A stretch of 64,000 nt of DNA from Bradyrhizobium sp. CB1650 (GTDB lineage: Bacteria > Pseudomonadota > Alphaproteobacteria > Rhizobiales > Xanthobacteraceae), in the NCBI RefSeq assembly GCF_029761915.1, contig NZ_CP121695.1, forward strand, positions 1,517,501 to 1,581,500, given 5' to 3'. Below the pieces are notes generated by a model, which saw only the letters and a program-made list of their open reading frames with translations, made no database searches and had not been told where the DNA came from. The position numbers were made by a program, and so were the translations under genes. Shown here one piece after another: positions 51,428 to 59,857 of this stretch. Within the stretch, counting starts at the first letter, position 1. The number at the start of each line of letters is the position of its first letter.

Positions 51428-51784
51428 ATGACGGTGATCAATATGCCCGGCAAACAGGACCAACTGAAACGAGACCTTGCGATCGCGTGTGCTCTGTTCG
51501 TGGCAGGCGTCGTGGTGTCAGGCCTGTCGCTGGCGCAGATCCGGGCCGAGAGCCGGATGCAGACGGCGCAGGCGACGGGACCACTCCAGGGCGCCCCGTC
51601 TAACGATCAGGACAAGACCCCAGCGGAAGCAAGGCCCGGCGGCGAGCGCCCGACCACGCCGGCGCCCGAGCCCGCGCGCCCTGACCCGCAGACCCAGGGC
51701 GCGGCGAAACCCACCCTGCCGCAGGCACCCGCCGAGAAGATCGCGCCGCCGATCAAGGAGCCGTCGGCCAAGGAGAAGCAGTAG
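51428..51784 (+). CDS. Single-TM protein with Pro/Ala-rich tail
   Basis: The 118-residue product has a short cytoplasmic start, one TM (about 18-38, IACALFVAGVVVSGLSL) and a low-complexity tail rich in Pro, Ala, Glu and Lys. I recognise no domain. It is a membrane-anchored spacer-like protein of unknown role. It lies after mgtC-like by 86 bases. The reading frame is supported by TM hydrophobicity and codon use typical of the surrounding genes. Confidence 0.6.
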   Translation: MTVINMPGKQDQLKRDLAIACALFVAGVVVSGLSLAQIRAESRMQTAQATGPLQGAPSNDQDKTPAEARPGGERPTTPAPEPARPDPQTQGAAKPTLPQAPAEKIAPPIKEPSAKEKQ

Positions 51785-51803
51785 GCGCCGTCCACACGCG
51801 CGT

Positions 51804-51900
51804 GTCATCACCCGCGAAGCGGGTGAAGACGTATTCCAGAGACCGTGCAGGATACGGGGAGACCGCGGCCCCTGGATGCTCCGGTCAAGCCGGGGATGAC
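51804..51900. repeat. Inverted intergenic repeat, family E
   Basis: GTCATCACCCGCGAAGCGGG…CCGGTCAAGCCGGGGATGAC. It stands directly before the family C repeat at 51915-52041, so two elements lie in tandem between the Pro-rich protein and homospermidine synthase. Confidence 0.75.
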
Positions 51901-51914
51901 AGCGGTGTGGAGTT

Positions 51915-52041
51915 GTCATTCCGGGGCGCGTCGAATTCGCAGGCCATGATGCGTAATTGCGCATCTGAGAATCCATTTGTCCGCGCCTACTGCCGCTCGA
52001 TGGATTCCGGGCTCGCGCCAAGTGGCGCGCCCCGGAATGAC
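51915..52041. repeat. Dispersed inverted repeat, family C (long form)
   Basis: GTCATTCCGGGGCGCG…GCGCCCCGGAATGAC, with the internal block ATTGCGCATCTGAGAATCC as in 2770-2895. Confidence 0.88.
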
Positions 52042-52059
52042 GGGTGGAGAAAGTGCGCC

Positions 52060-53502
52060 TTACCGCACCAGGACGTTCCGGAACTGCCAGGGATCGCTCG
52101 TATCGATATCTTCCGGAAACAGTCCCGGACGATCCGTCAGCGGCGTCCAGTCGGTGTAAAAACCCCTCACCGGGCCGAGATACGGCATCTGGATTTCCAG
52201 CAGACGATCGAAATCCATCTCGTCGGCTTCGACGATGCCTTCGTTCGGGTTTTCCAGCGCCCACACCATACCGGCGAGCACGGCGGAGGTCACTTGCAGG
52301 CCGGTGGCGTTCTGATAGGGCGCGAGTTTGCGGGTCTCTTCGATGGAGAGCTGCGAGCCGTACCAGTAGGCATTGTTGTTATGACCGAACAGCAGCACGC
52401 CGAGTTCGTCGATGCCATCGACGATTTCATTCTCATCGAGGATGTGGTGCTTTTCCTGCATCTTCGCGGCGCGGCCGAACATTTCATGCAGCGACAGCAC
52501 GGCATCGTCAGCCGGATGATAGGCATAGTGGCAGGTCGGCCGATAGATCGCCTTGCCTGATGCGTCACGCACCGTGAAGTAATCGGAGATCGAGATCGAC
52601 TCGTTGTGGGTGACGAGGAAGCCATATTGCGCGCCGCGGGTCGGACACCAGGTGCGTACGCGTGTGTTGGCGCCGGGCTGCATCAGATAGATGGCCGCGC
52701 CGCAGCCAGCCTCGTGGGTACGCGCATTATCGGGTATCCATTTTTCATGGGTGCCCCAGCCGAGCTCGGACGGCTGCACGCCTTCCGACAGGAAACCTTC
52801 CACCGACCAGGTGTTGACGAAGACGTCCGGCTCTTTCGGTGACTTGGAGCGCTGGGTATCGCGTTCGGCGATGTGGATGCCCTTGACACCAGCCTGCCGC
52901 ATCAGGTCCGCCCATTCGGCTTTGGTCTTCGGCTTGGGGGCATTGAGCTTCAGATCAGCGGCGACATTGAGTAGCGCCTGCTTGACGAAAAAGGAGACCA
53001 TGCCGGGATTGGCGCCGCAGCAGGAAACGGCCGTCGTCGAGCCTGCGGGGCGCGCCTTCTTGGCGGCCAGCGTCACTTCGCGAAGGGCGTAGTTGGAGCG
53101 CGCTTCCGGGCCCTTCGAAGCATCGAAATAGAAGCCGAGCCAGGGCTCGTTGACGGTGTCGATATACAGGGCGCCGACCTCGTTGCAGAGCTCCATGATG
53201 TCGGTAGAGCCGGTATCGACCGAGAGATTGACACAAAAACCCTGGCCGCCGCCTTCAGTGAGCAGCGGGGTCAGCACGTCGCGATAATTGTCCTTGGTCA
53301 GGCCCTGCTGGATGAATCTTACATTGTGCTTCTCGCAAAGTGCCTTGCGGCCCTCGTCCTTGGGGTCGATCACGGTGATGCGCGACTTGTCGTAATCGAG
53401 ATGCCGCTCGATCAGCGGCAACGTGCCTTTGCCGATGGAGCCGAAGCCGACCATGACGATGGGGCCGGTAATCTTCGCGTAGATCTGCGAGGCGGGGCTC
53501 AT
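52060..53502 (-). CDS. hss: Homospermidine synthase
   Basis: The 480-residue NAD-dependent enzyme has a Rossmann fold with MVGFGSIGKG (about 15-24), the deoxyhypusine-synthase-like body with NEPWLGFYFD, CCGANPGMVSFFVKQALL and HNNNAYWYGSQLS, and a C-terminal FPEDIDTSDPWQF. It makes homospermidine from two putrescines (or spermidine and putrescine), the main polyamine of rhizobia. The ATG at 53502 was chosen for its GGAG; the frame runs further upstream. It lies 47 bases downstream of RidA on the same strand. Confidence 0.92.
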   Translation of the reverse strand: MSPASQIYAKITGPIVMVGFGSIGKGTLPLIERHLDYDKSRITVIDPKDEGRKALCEKHNVRFIQQGLTKDNYRDVLTPLLTEGGGQGFCVNLSVDTGSTDIMELCNEVGALYIDTVNEPWLGFYFDASKGPEARSNYALREVTLAAKKARPAGSTTAVSCCGANPGMVSFFVKQALLNVAADLKLNAPKPKTKAEWADLMRQAGVKGIHIAERDTQRSKSPKEPDVFVNTWSVEGFLSEGVQPSELGWGTHEKWIPDNARTHEAGCGAAIYLMQPGANTRVRTWCPTRGAQYGFLVTHNESISISDYFTVRDASGKAIYRPTCHYAYHPADDAVLSLHEMFGRAAKMQEKHHILDENEIVDGIDELGVLLFGHNNNAYWYGSQLSIEETRKLAPYQNATGLQVTSAVLAGMVWALENPNEGIVEADEMDFDRLLEIQMPYLGPVRGFYTDWTPLTDRPGLFPEDIDTSDPWQFRNVLVR

Positions 53503-53549
53503 GGGTGGTATCTCCGGAAAGTGCTGGCGTACAAATTGTGAGGGGTGGA

Positions 53550-53939
53550 TCAGGCGCTGCGCCGCTTCGCGGTCACTTCGATCTCGACCTTCATCTCGGG
53601 CTTGTAGAGCCCGCTCACGATCAGAAGCGTCGCCGCCGGGCGGATGTCGCCGAGGACTTCGCCGCAAACGGCAAAGTGGGCGTCGGCGTCCTTGGCGTCG
53701 GTGAGGTAGTAGGTCGCGCGGACGATGTCGGCCATCTCGAAACCGCCCTCCTTCAGGGCGGCCTCGATGGTCTTGAAGCAGTTACGTGACTGGCTCGTGA
53801 CATCGGCCGGCATCGTCATCGTCGTGTAGTCATAGCCGGTGGTTCCCGCGACGAAGACGAAGTCGCCGTCGATCACGGCACGGCTGTAACCGGCGGTCTT
53901 CTCGAAGGGGGAGCCGGTGGAAATCAGGCGGCGGGACAT
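53550..53939 (-). CDS. RidA-family protein
   Basis: The 129-residue trimeric enamine/imine deaminase family protein has AVIDGDFVFVAGTTGYDY, MPADVTSQSRNCFKTIEAALKEGGF and DIRPAATLLIVSGLYKPEMKVEIEV, with the Arg and Glu of the active site in DIRPAATL and KVEIEV. It may clear reactive enamines from PLP enzymes. It lies between the GNAT / small membrane genes and hss, a sensible place in polyamine and amino-acid metabolism. Confidence 0.85.
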   Translation of the reverse strand: MSRRLISTGSPFEKTAGYSRAVIDGDFVFVAGTTGYDYTTMTMPADVTSQSRNCFKTIEAALKEGGFEMADIVRATYYLTDAKDADAHFAVCGEVLGDIRPAATLLIVSGLYKPEMKVEIEVTAKRRSA

Positions 53940-54029
53940 GGGTTTCGACCTCGGTTGAAAGGGACTTGGCCGGGGTTTACGGGCAACTCGCGGGCCCGTG
54001 CAACCCCAAAGGCAATGCGGTGGGCGAGC

Positions 54030-54200
54030 CTAGCGGGACTGTTGTGTCGTGTCCTGCGACGGCGGCGAGGCGCCGGTCCAGCGCCGCACCAGAAGGTCCC
54101 TCACGATCATGACCGAGATCAGGATCAACAAGACCGTGGTGACGACGCTGTGCAGGCGCGGGCGGGCGTTGCCGCCGGAGGCGGCTTCGGTCTTCGCCAT
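54030..54200 (-). CDS. Small membrane protein, 56 residues
   Basis: ATG 54200 follows AAGGGA. The product has a polar start (MAKTEAASGGNARPRLHS), one TM (VVTTVLLILISVMIV), then DLLVRRWTGASPPS and a polar tail. The length of 57 codons including stop explains why it is easily missed. Its start is 12 bases after the GNAT stop on the same strand, so it is probably in the same transcript. I know no family. Confidence 0.6.
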   Translation of the reverse strand: MAKTEAASGGNARPRLHSVVTTVLLILISVMIVRDLLVRRWTGASPPSQDTTQQSR

Positions 54201-54212
54201 GATGGCAATCCC

Positions 54213-54800
54213 TTAAGCCGCGTGCGCGTGCGGGGTGCGTGATGCCCGGCGTTTGGGCAGAACCGCGCCGGTCGCTACGATCATTCCGGAGGCACCATCG
54301 AGCGCGCCCTCGGCGAATTCGACCGCGAGCAGGCGGTCGCCCTCGAAGGGACCGGGCAGCGAGAGGCTACCGGTCTTGGCGGCCGAGAGGCCGAAGCGGG
54401 CATAATAGGAGGCATCGCCGAGCAGGATCACGGCGGCATGTCCGCGCGCCCGGGCGGCGGCCAGCGCTTGATACATCAGCGCGGCGCCGATCCCGAGCTC
54501 GCGGCAGGCAGGGTCGACCGCGAGCGGTCCGAGGACCAAAGCGGGCCTGCCTCCGGCGCTGACATGCCATAGCCGCACGGTACCCACGAGTTTCCCCTCG
54601 CGCATTGCGGCCAGCGAGAGGCCGGCAGCGGGTGCGCGTCCGTCGCGCAGGCGCTGGCAGGTGCGGCCGTGGCGGTTCACGCCAAAGCAGGCATCGAGCA
54701 GCGCTTCGCGCATCGCGACGTCGGCAGCACGCTCCGCACGGATCGCGAACGGAGCGGCTTTCGAGGTGAGGGCGACCTGTGGCTTCCGAAGAGCAGTCAT
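54213..54800 (-). CDS. GNAT-family N-acetyltransferase (YhbS-like)
   Basis: The 195-residue protein has the GNAT core with VLGPLAVDPACRELGIGAALMYQALAAARA (about 89-118, R-x-x-G-x-G/A as RELGIGA) and ILLGDASYYARFGLSAA. YhbS-like enzymes acetylate small amines or protein N-termini. Its position between ornithine decarboxylase and homospermidine synthase raises the possibility that it acetylates a polyamine, but no substrate motif proves this. Confidence 0.8.
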   Translation of the reverse strand: MTALRKPQVALTSKAAPFAIRAERAADVAMREALLDACFGVNRHGRTCQRLRDGRAPAAGLSLAAMREGKLVGTVRLWHVSAGGRPALVLGPLAVDPACRELGIGAALMYQALAAARARGHAAVILLGDASYYARFGLSAAKTGSLSLPGPFEGDRLLAVEFAEGALDGASGMIVATGAVLPKRRASRTPHAHAA

Positions 54801-54932
54801 GGCGCGTCAGTCCCCGCTTGAACCGAAGTGCCCAAAGGCACGCCGGTCCAAGGCGTCGTCAGATATCGATGATGTCAGGGAGGAGCCGGCACGGCCGGCT
54901 CCCGGTTCATCAGGCCTCGAAAACGAGGCGGA

Positions 54933-56075
54933 TCAGATGTGATAGGTCTTCAGCGGCGGGATGCCGTTGAACGCCACCGACGAGTAGGTCGACGTATAGG
55001 CCCCGGTTCCCTCGATCAGCACCTTGTCGCCGATCTCGAGCGTGACGGGGAGCGGATACGGGTTCTTCTCGTACAGCACGTCGGCGCTATCGCAGGTCGG
55101 ACCTGCGAGCACGCACGGCGTCATCTCCGCCCCGTCGTGCGGGGTACGGATGGCGTAGCGGATCGACTCGTCCATGGTCTCCGCGAGACCGCCGAACTTG
55201 CCGATGTCCAGATACACCCAGCGCACCTCGTCCTCGTCGCTCTTCTTCGAGATGAGCACGACCTCGGATTCGATGATGCCGGCGTTGCCCACCATGCCGC
55301 GACCCGGCTCGATGATGGTCTCCGGAATCTGGTTGCCGAAGTGCTTGCGCAGCGCGCGGAAGATCGACCGGCCGTAGGTCACGACCGGCGGCACGTCCTT
55401 CAGGTACTTGGTCGGGAAGCCACCGCCCATGTTGACCATGGAGAGGTTGATGCCGCGCTCGGCGCAGTCGCGGAACACCTGCGAGGCCATCGCCAGTGCG
55501 CGGTCCCACGCCTTCACCTTGCGCTGTTGCGAGCCGACGTGGAAGGAGATGCCGCACGGCTCCAGGCCCAGACGCTTGGCGACGTCGAGCACGTCGACCG
55601 CCATCTCCGGGTCGCAGCCGAACTTGCGCGACAGCGGCCACTCGGCGCCGGCGCAGTCATAGAGGATGCGGCAGAACACCTTCGCACCAGGGGCGGCGCG
55701 GGCGACCTTCTCGACCTCGGCGGCGCAGTCGACCGCGAACAGGCGAATGCCGAGCGCGAAGGCGCGCGCGATGTCGCGCTCCTTCTTGATCGTGTTGCCG
55801 AAGGAGATGCGGTCGGGCGTCGCACCTGCGGTCAGCGCCATCTCGATCTCGGCGACCGTTGCGGTGTCGAAGCAGGAGCCCATGGAGGCGAGCAGGGCCA
55901 GCACTTCCGGCGCCGGGTTCGCCTTGACTGCGTAGAACACGCGGCTGTCGGGCAGCGCCTTGGCAAAGCTCTGGTAGTTGTCGCGCACGACCTCGAGGTC
56001 GACGACGAGGCACGGCTCGGTATCGAGGCCTTCGCTGCGGCGGTTGCGCAGAAATTCCCTGATGCGATCGGTCAT
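54933..56075 (-). CDS. Type III PLP ornithine/lysine decarboxylase
   Basis: The 380-residue fold-III PLP enzyme has the Schiff-base Lys at about residue 51 (AVKANPAPEVLALL), SFHVGSQQRK, GGGFPTKY, EPGRGMVGNAG and the substrate-side C-D pair in PTCDSADVLYE. It decarboxylates ornithine (and possibly lysine) to putrescine (cadaverine), the precursor for homospermidine. The ATG at 56075 has GGAGGG five bases upstream. A long upstream leader (56100-56575) is consistent with RNA-based control. Confidence 0.9.
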   Translation of the reverse strand: MTDRIREFLRNRRSEGLDTEPCLVVDLEVVRDNYQSFAKALPDSRVFYAVKANPAPEVLALLASMGSCFDTATVAEIEMALTAGATPDRISFGNTIKKERDIARAFALGIRLFAVDCAAEVEKVARAAPGAKVFCRILYDCAGAEWPLSRKFGCDPEMAVDVLDVAKRLGLEPCGISFHVGSQQRKVKAWDRALAMASQVFRDCAERGINLSMVNMGGGFPTKYLKDVPPVVTYGRSIFRALRKHFGNQIPETIIEPGRGMVGNAGIIESEVVLISKKSDEDEVRWVYLDIGKFGGLAETMDESIRYAIRTPHDGAEMTPCVLAGPTCDSADVLYEKNPYPLPVTLEIGDKVLIEGTGAYTSTYSSVAFNGIPPLKTYHI

Positions 56076-56099
56076 AGCACCCTCCAAACGGCCTTTGCG

Positions 56100-56575
56100 A
56101 CAAGGACCCGTTCAAATTGTTCTTGGCCATGAGCGCCCTGGCGCTGCCGCACGATGGAGACGCGACAGAGCCTAGAACTCAGACCAGTTGTGCTGCCGTG
56201 GATTGGTTGGGAATTTTCCCGCCCGCTCACCTGGCAATGAAGGACAAGCCTTTTCAGTAGCCCGCGCCGGCGTTGGAATGCCGGTAGAGACCAAAAAAGC
56301 CCGATCCGTCGTTGCTTTAAGTCGCGTCCCCCGTTGAGAGCGGGGTGCGCCGGTTCGCCTCCGGCTGCCAGTCACGGTTGCAAAGAGCGAAGTCACCTTC
56401 GACAAGGCATCTCTTTGAGAGAGATGCTGGACGCTCCGGTCTTGGCTTCAGTCGTGTCCGACTTCTGCGCTTCCGAAGAGCCCCTCGGCTTCTTCACCCC
56501 TTGGCGGCTGTCCGGCCTCTTGTCCGGATACCTACCGACTGACACACGACCACAGGCACGTGCGAAATTGGGCAA
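56100..56575 (-). ncRNA. Structured leader of the ornithine decarboxylase gene, speF-RNA candidate
   Basis: No gene is supported on either strand between 56076 and 56734. On the decarboxylase strand the leader contains several stems: GCATCTCT / AGAGATGC (56407-56427, 8 bp), CCCCG / CGGGG (56329-56345), GCCGG / CCGGC (56349-56365) and CCGGC / GCCGG (56267-56284). Alphaproteobacterial ornithine decarboxylase genes are known to carry the speF RNA motif. I infer the class from position; a covariance search is needed. Confidence 0.5.
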
Positions 56576-56581
56576 GTCCGC

Positions 56582-56609
56582 ACATAAGCGTTTTGACTCT
56601 GCTTCGCAA
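56582..56609 (-). promoter_or_regulatory. Possible promoter of the ornithine decarboxylase leader
   Basis: Minus strand: TTGCGA (56609-56604), 16 bases, TTATGT (56587-56582). It would give a leader of about 500 nt. Weak match. Confidence 0.3.
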
Positions 56610-56734
56610 GAATTTTTTTAGGCTGAGAACAGAATTGCCTAACATCTGCTTGCACTGTGATGCGCAAGCGACGCTGAAGATGAACAGGCGTTAAGTTTTT
56701 CGAGCGGCGCGCGTGTCGCTCGCGCGCGTGTGCG

Positions 56735-56989
56735 TCAGCGTCGCTTCGTGAAAGGCTCGACGCGCTGAGCTGCGCGGATGAACGCGGTCATGACGAGCAC
56801 GCCGAGTGTGAACAGCACGGCCTGAACGATGTGCGCGCCTTGGTCGCCGAGCCCGAACAGGATCGCGAGCGCCCAGCCGCCGGCGAACGCCGCGCCGAAC
56901 ACTTCGGCGCCGATCAGGATGGCGGCGCTGACGACCGTGATGACGCTCGGCCAGACGATCTGACGGGAGGAAGAGGCAGGCGCGTTCAT
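56735..56989 (-). CDS. Two-TM hypothetical membrane protein (84 aa)
   Basis: The product has a short polar start, then two hydrophobic segments (about 15-45 and 55-72) and a basic end (RAAQRVEPFTKRR). It is a conserved-looking small membrane protein of unknown function. The ATG is at 56989, divergent from the M3 peptidase gene; the ribosome site is weak. Confidence 0.6.
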   Translation of the reverse strand: MNAPASSSRQIVWPSVITVVSAAILIGAEVFGAAFAGGWALAILFGLGDQGAHIVQAVLFTLGVLVMTAFIRAAQRVEPFTKRR

Positions 56990-57125
56990 AGGCAAAAGGT
57001 CCGTGGTCTGCGAGGGCCGCAATCTCCCCGAAAAGGCGGCCGGGAGCAAGGGCAAATGGCCCAAAAAAGCCCCATCGCGTGCTATAGCTGACCGCAACAA
57101 AACCAGCTCAAAAAACGGGATAACG

Positions 57126-59216
57126 ATGTCAGAACCACGCCAAGATACGGGCACCGCGCCGGCCGACGCCAATCCGCTGCTGAAGGCCTGGGTGACGCCG
57201 TTTGCGACCCCGCCGTTCGACGAGATCCAGCCGGAACACTTCCTGCCCGCCTTCGAGCAGGCCTTCGCCGACCATTCCGCCGAGATCGCGGCGATCACCA
57301 ATGACCCGGCCGCGCCCGACTTCGCCAACACGATTACGGCGCTGGAGCGCTCAGGCAAGCTCCTGAACAAGGTCGCGGCCGTCTTCTACGACTTGGTGTC
57401 GGCTCACTCCAATCCCGCCATCCTGGAGATCGACAAGGAGGTTTCCCTGCGGATGGCGCGGCACTGGAATCCCATCATGATGAACGCCGTGCTGTTTGGT
57501 CGCATCGCCCAGCTCCATGAGAACCGCACCGCGCTCAAGCTCTCGCCCGAGCAGCTTCGCCTGCTGGAGCGCACCTACACCCGCTTCCACCGCGCCGGCG
57601 CCGGCCTCTCAGAGGAGGCCAAGACACGGATGGCCGAGATCAACGAGAAGCTCGCCCAGCTCGGCACCAGCTTCAGCCACCATCTGCTCGGCGACGAGCA
57701 GGAATGGTTCATGGAGCTCGGCGAGGCAGACCGCCAGGGTCTCTCCGAAAGCTTCGTTGCGGCGGCCAAGGCTGCGGCAGAAGAGCGCGGAATGGCCGGC
57801 AAGGCCATCGTCACGCTGTCGCGCTCCTCGGTCGAGCCGTTCCTGAAGAGCGCAGGCCGGCGTGACCTGCGCGAGAAGGTCTACAAGGCCTTCACGGCGC
57901 GGGGCGACAACGGCAATAGCAACGACAACAACGCAACCATCGTCGAGATCCTGAAGCTGCGGGAGGAGAGCGCCAATCTCCTGGGCTATCCGACCTTCGC
58001 CGCCTACCGGCTAGAGGACTCGATGGCCAAGACGCCCGATGCGGTGCGGGGCCTGCTGGAGCGGGTCTGGAAGCCGGCCCGGGCCCGCGCGCTCGCCGAC
58101 CGCGACGAGATGCAGGCGCTGATCACCGCCGAGGGCGGCAATTTCCAGCTCGCGCCCTGGGACTGGCGCTACTACGCCGAAAAGCTCCGCCTCCAGCGCG
58201 CCAATTTCGACGACGCCGCGATCAAGCCGTACCTCACGCTCGACCACATGATCGCCGCCGCCTTCGACTGCGCGACGCGCCTGTTCGGCATCACCTTCGC
58301 CGAGCGCAAGGACGTTCCCACTTGGCACCCGGACGTCCGGGTCTGGGAGGTCCGGGACCGCGACGGCAAGCACAAGGCGCTGTTCTATGGCGACTACTAC
58401 GCCCGGCCGTCAAAGCGCTCCGGCGCCTGGATGACCTCGCTGCGCGACCAGCAGAAGCTCGACGGCGAGATCGCGCCGCTGGTCATCAATGTCTGCAACT
58501 TCGCCAAGGGCGCGGGCGGCGAGCCCTCGCTGCTGTCACCCGACGACGCCCGCACCCTGTTCCACGAGTTCGGCCACGGTCTGCACGGCATGCTCTCCAA
58601 CGTGACCTACCCGTCGCTGTCGGGCACCTCCGTGTTCACCGACTTCGTCGAGCTGCCGTCCCAGCTCTACGAGCACTGGCAGGAGCGGCCGGAGGTGCTG
58701 CAGCAGTTCGCCCGCCACTACCAGACCGGCGAGCCGCTGCCGGACGACTTGCTGCAGCGCTTCCTTGCGGCGCGCAAGTTCAACCAGGGCTTTGCCACCG
58801 TCGAATTCGTCTCCTCGGCGTTGGTCGACCTCGAATTCCACACCCAGCCGGCCTCGGCCGCTACCGACGTCCGCGCCTTCGAGAAGAAGGAGCTGGAGAA
58901 GATCGGCATGCCCGACGAGATCTCGCTCCGCCACCGGCCGACCCAGTTCGGCCACATCTTCTCCGGTGATCACTATGCGGCCGGCTATTACAGCTACATG
59001 TGGTCGGAGGTGATGGACGCCGACGCCTTCGGCGCATTCGAGGAGGCCGGCGACATCTTCGATCCTGATGTCGCAAAGCGCCTGCACGACGACATCTATT
59101 CGAGCGGCGGATCGGTCGATCCGGAGGCCGCCTACGAGGCCTTCCGCGGCCGCCCGCCGGAGCCCGATGCGCTGCTCCGCCGCCGCGGCCTGCTCGACGC
59201 CGCGAAGGCCGCCTGA
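57126..59216 (+). CDS. M3-family oligopeptidase (OpdA/Dcp-like)
   Basis: The 696-residue thimet-type zinc peptidase has H480-E481-F-G-H484 (LFHEFGHGLHGML) and the third ligand Glu in FTDFVELPSQLYEHW. Its M3A C-terminal core includes RHRPTQFGHIFSGDHYAAGYYSYMWSEVMDADAF. It degrades oligopeptides in the cytosol. ATG 57126 is chosen because the preceding part of the frame has no homologous content. The stop overlaps the start of the DUF1007 gene (TGATG). Confidence 0.9.
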   Translation: MSEPRQDTGTAPADANPLLKAWVTPFATPPFDEIQPEHFLPAFEQAFADHSAEIAAITNDPAAPDFANTITALERSGKLLNKVAAVFYDLVSAHSNPAILEIDKEVSLRMARHWNPIMMNAVLFGRIAQLHENRTALKLSPEQLRLLERTYTRFHRAGAGLSEEAKTRMAEINEKLAQLGTSFSHHLLGDEQEWFMELGEADRQGLSESFVAAAKAAAEERGMAGKAIVTLSRSSVEPFLKSAGRRDLREKVYKAFTARGDNGNSNDNNATIVEILKLREESANLLGYPTFAAYRLEDSMAKTPDAVRGLLERVWKPARARALADRDEMQALITAEGGNFQLAPWDWRYYAEKLRLQRANFDDAAIKPYLTLDHMIAAAFDCATRLFGITFAERKDVPTWHPDVRVWEVRDRDGKHKALFYGDYYARPSKRSGAWMTSLRDQQKLDGEIAPLVINVCNFAKGAGGEPSLLSPDDARTLFHEFGHGLHGMLSNVTYPSLSGTSVFTDFVELPSQLYEHWQERPEVLQQFARHYQTGEPLPDDLLQRFLAARKFNQGFATVEFVSSALVDLEFHTQPASAATDVRAFEKKELEKIGMPDEISLRHRPTQFGHIFSGDHYAAGYYSYMWSEVMDADAFGAFEEAGDIFDPDVAKRLHDDIYSSGGSVDPEAAYEAFRGRPPEPDALLRRRGLLDAAKAA

Positions 59217-59857
59217 TGGGCACGATGCGCCGCCTGTTCGGGCTGCTGCTCGCCGCCGGCCTCACGCTCGCGGCGGGCGCGGCGGAGGCGCATCCGCATG
59301 TCTGGATCACCGCGACCAGCGAGCTGATCTATGCGCCTGACGGCGCGATCACCGGTGTGCGCCACGCCTGGACCTTCGACGACATGTTCTCGGCCTATGC
59401 GGTGCAGGGGCTCGAGGGCAAGACCAAGGGCGCCTATAGCCGCGAGGAGCTGGCGCCGCTGGCGCAGACGAACGTCGAGTCGCTGAAGGAATACGCTTAC
59501 TTCACCTTCGCGCGAGCCGACGGCAAGAAGGAGCGATTCCAGGAGCCGGTCGACTACTTCCTCGACTACAAGGATACGGTCCTGACCTTGCACTTCACGC
59601 TGCCGCTGAAGAACCCGGTCAAGTCCAGGCAACTGGTGCTCGAAGTGTTCGACCGTTCCTTCTTCATCGACTTTCAGATGGCCAAGGACGATCCGGTCAA
59701 GCTGGTCGGCGCGCCCAGTGGCTGCCAGATGAAGCTGGAGCGGCCGAGTGACGGCACCGCGAGCGCCCAGAAGCTCAACGAGCAGACCTTCATGAACGGC
59801 GAGAACGCCAATTTCGGCATGATGTTCGCCAACAAGATCACGGTGGATTGCCCTTGA
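59216..59857 (+). CDS. DUF1007-family periplasmic protein
   Basis: The 213-residue product has a signal peptide ([18 protein letters not shown]) followed at once by the mature His-rich start HPHVWI that defines DUF1007. Members of this family are periplasmic partners of the NicO transporter that follows and may bind Ni/Co or Zn. It overlaps the M3 gene by one base and the NicO gene by a few bases. Confidence 0.85.
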   Translation: MGTMRRLFGLLLAAGLTLAAGAAEAHPHVWITATSELIYAPDGAITGVRHAWTFDDMFSAYAVQGLEGKTKGAYSREELAPLAQTNVESLKEYAYFTFARADGKKERFQEPVDYFLDYKDTVLTLHFTLPLKNPVKSRQLVLEVFDRSFFIDFQMAKDDPVKLVGAPSGCQMKLERPSDGTASAQKLNEQTFMNGENANFGMMFANKITVDCP

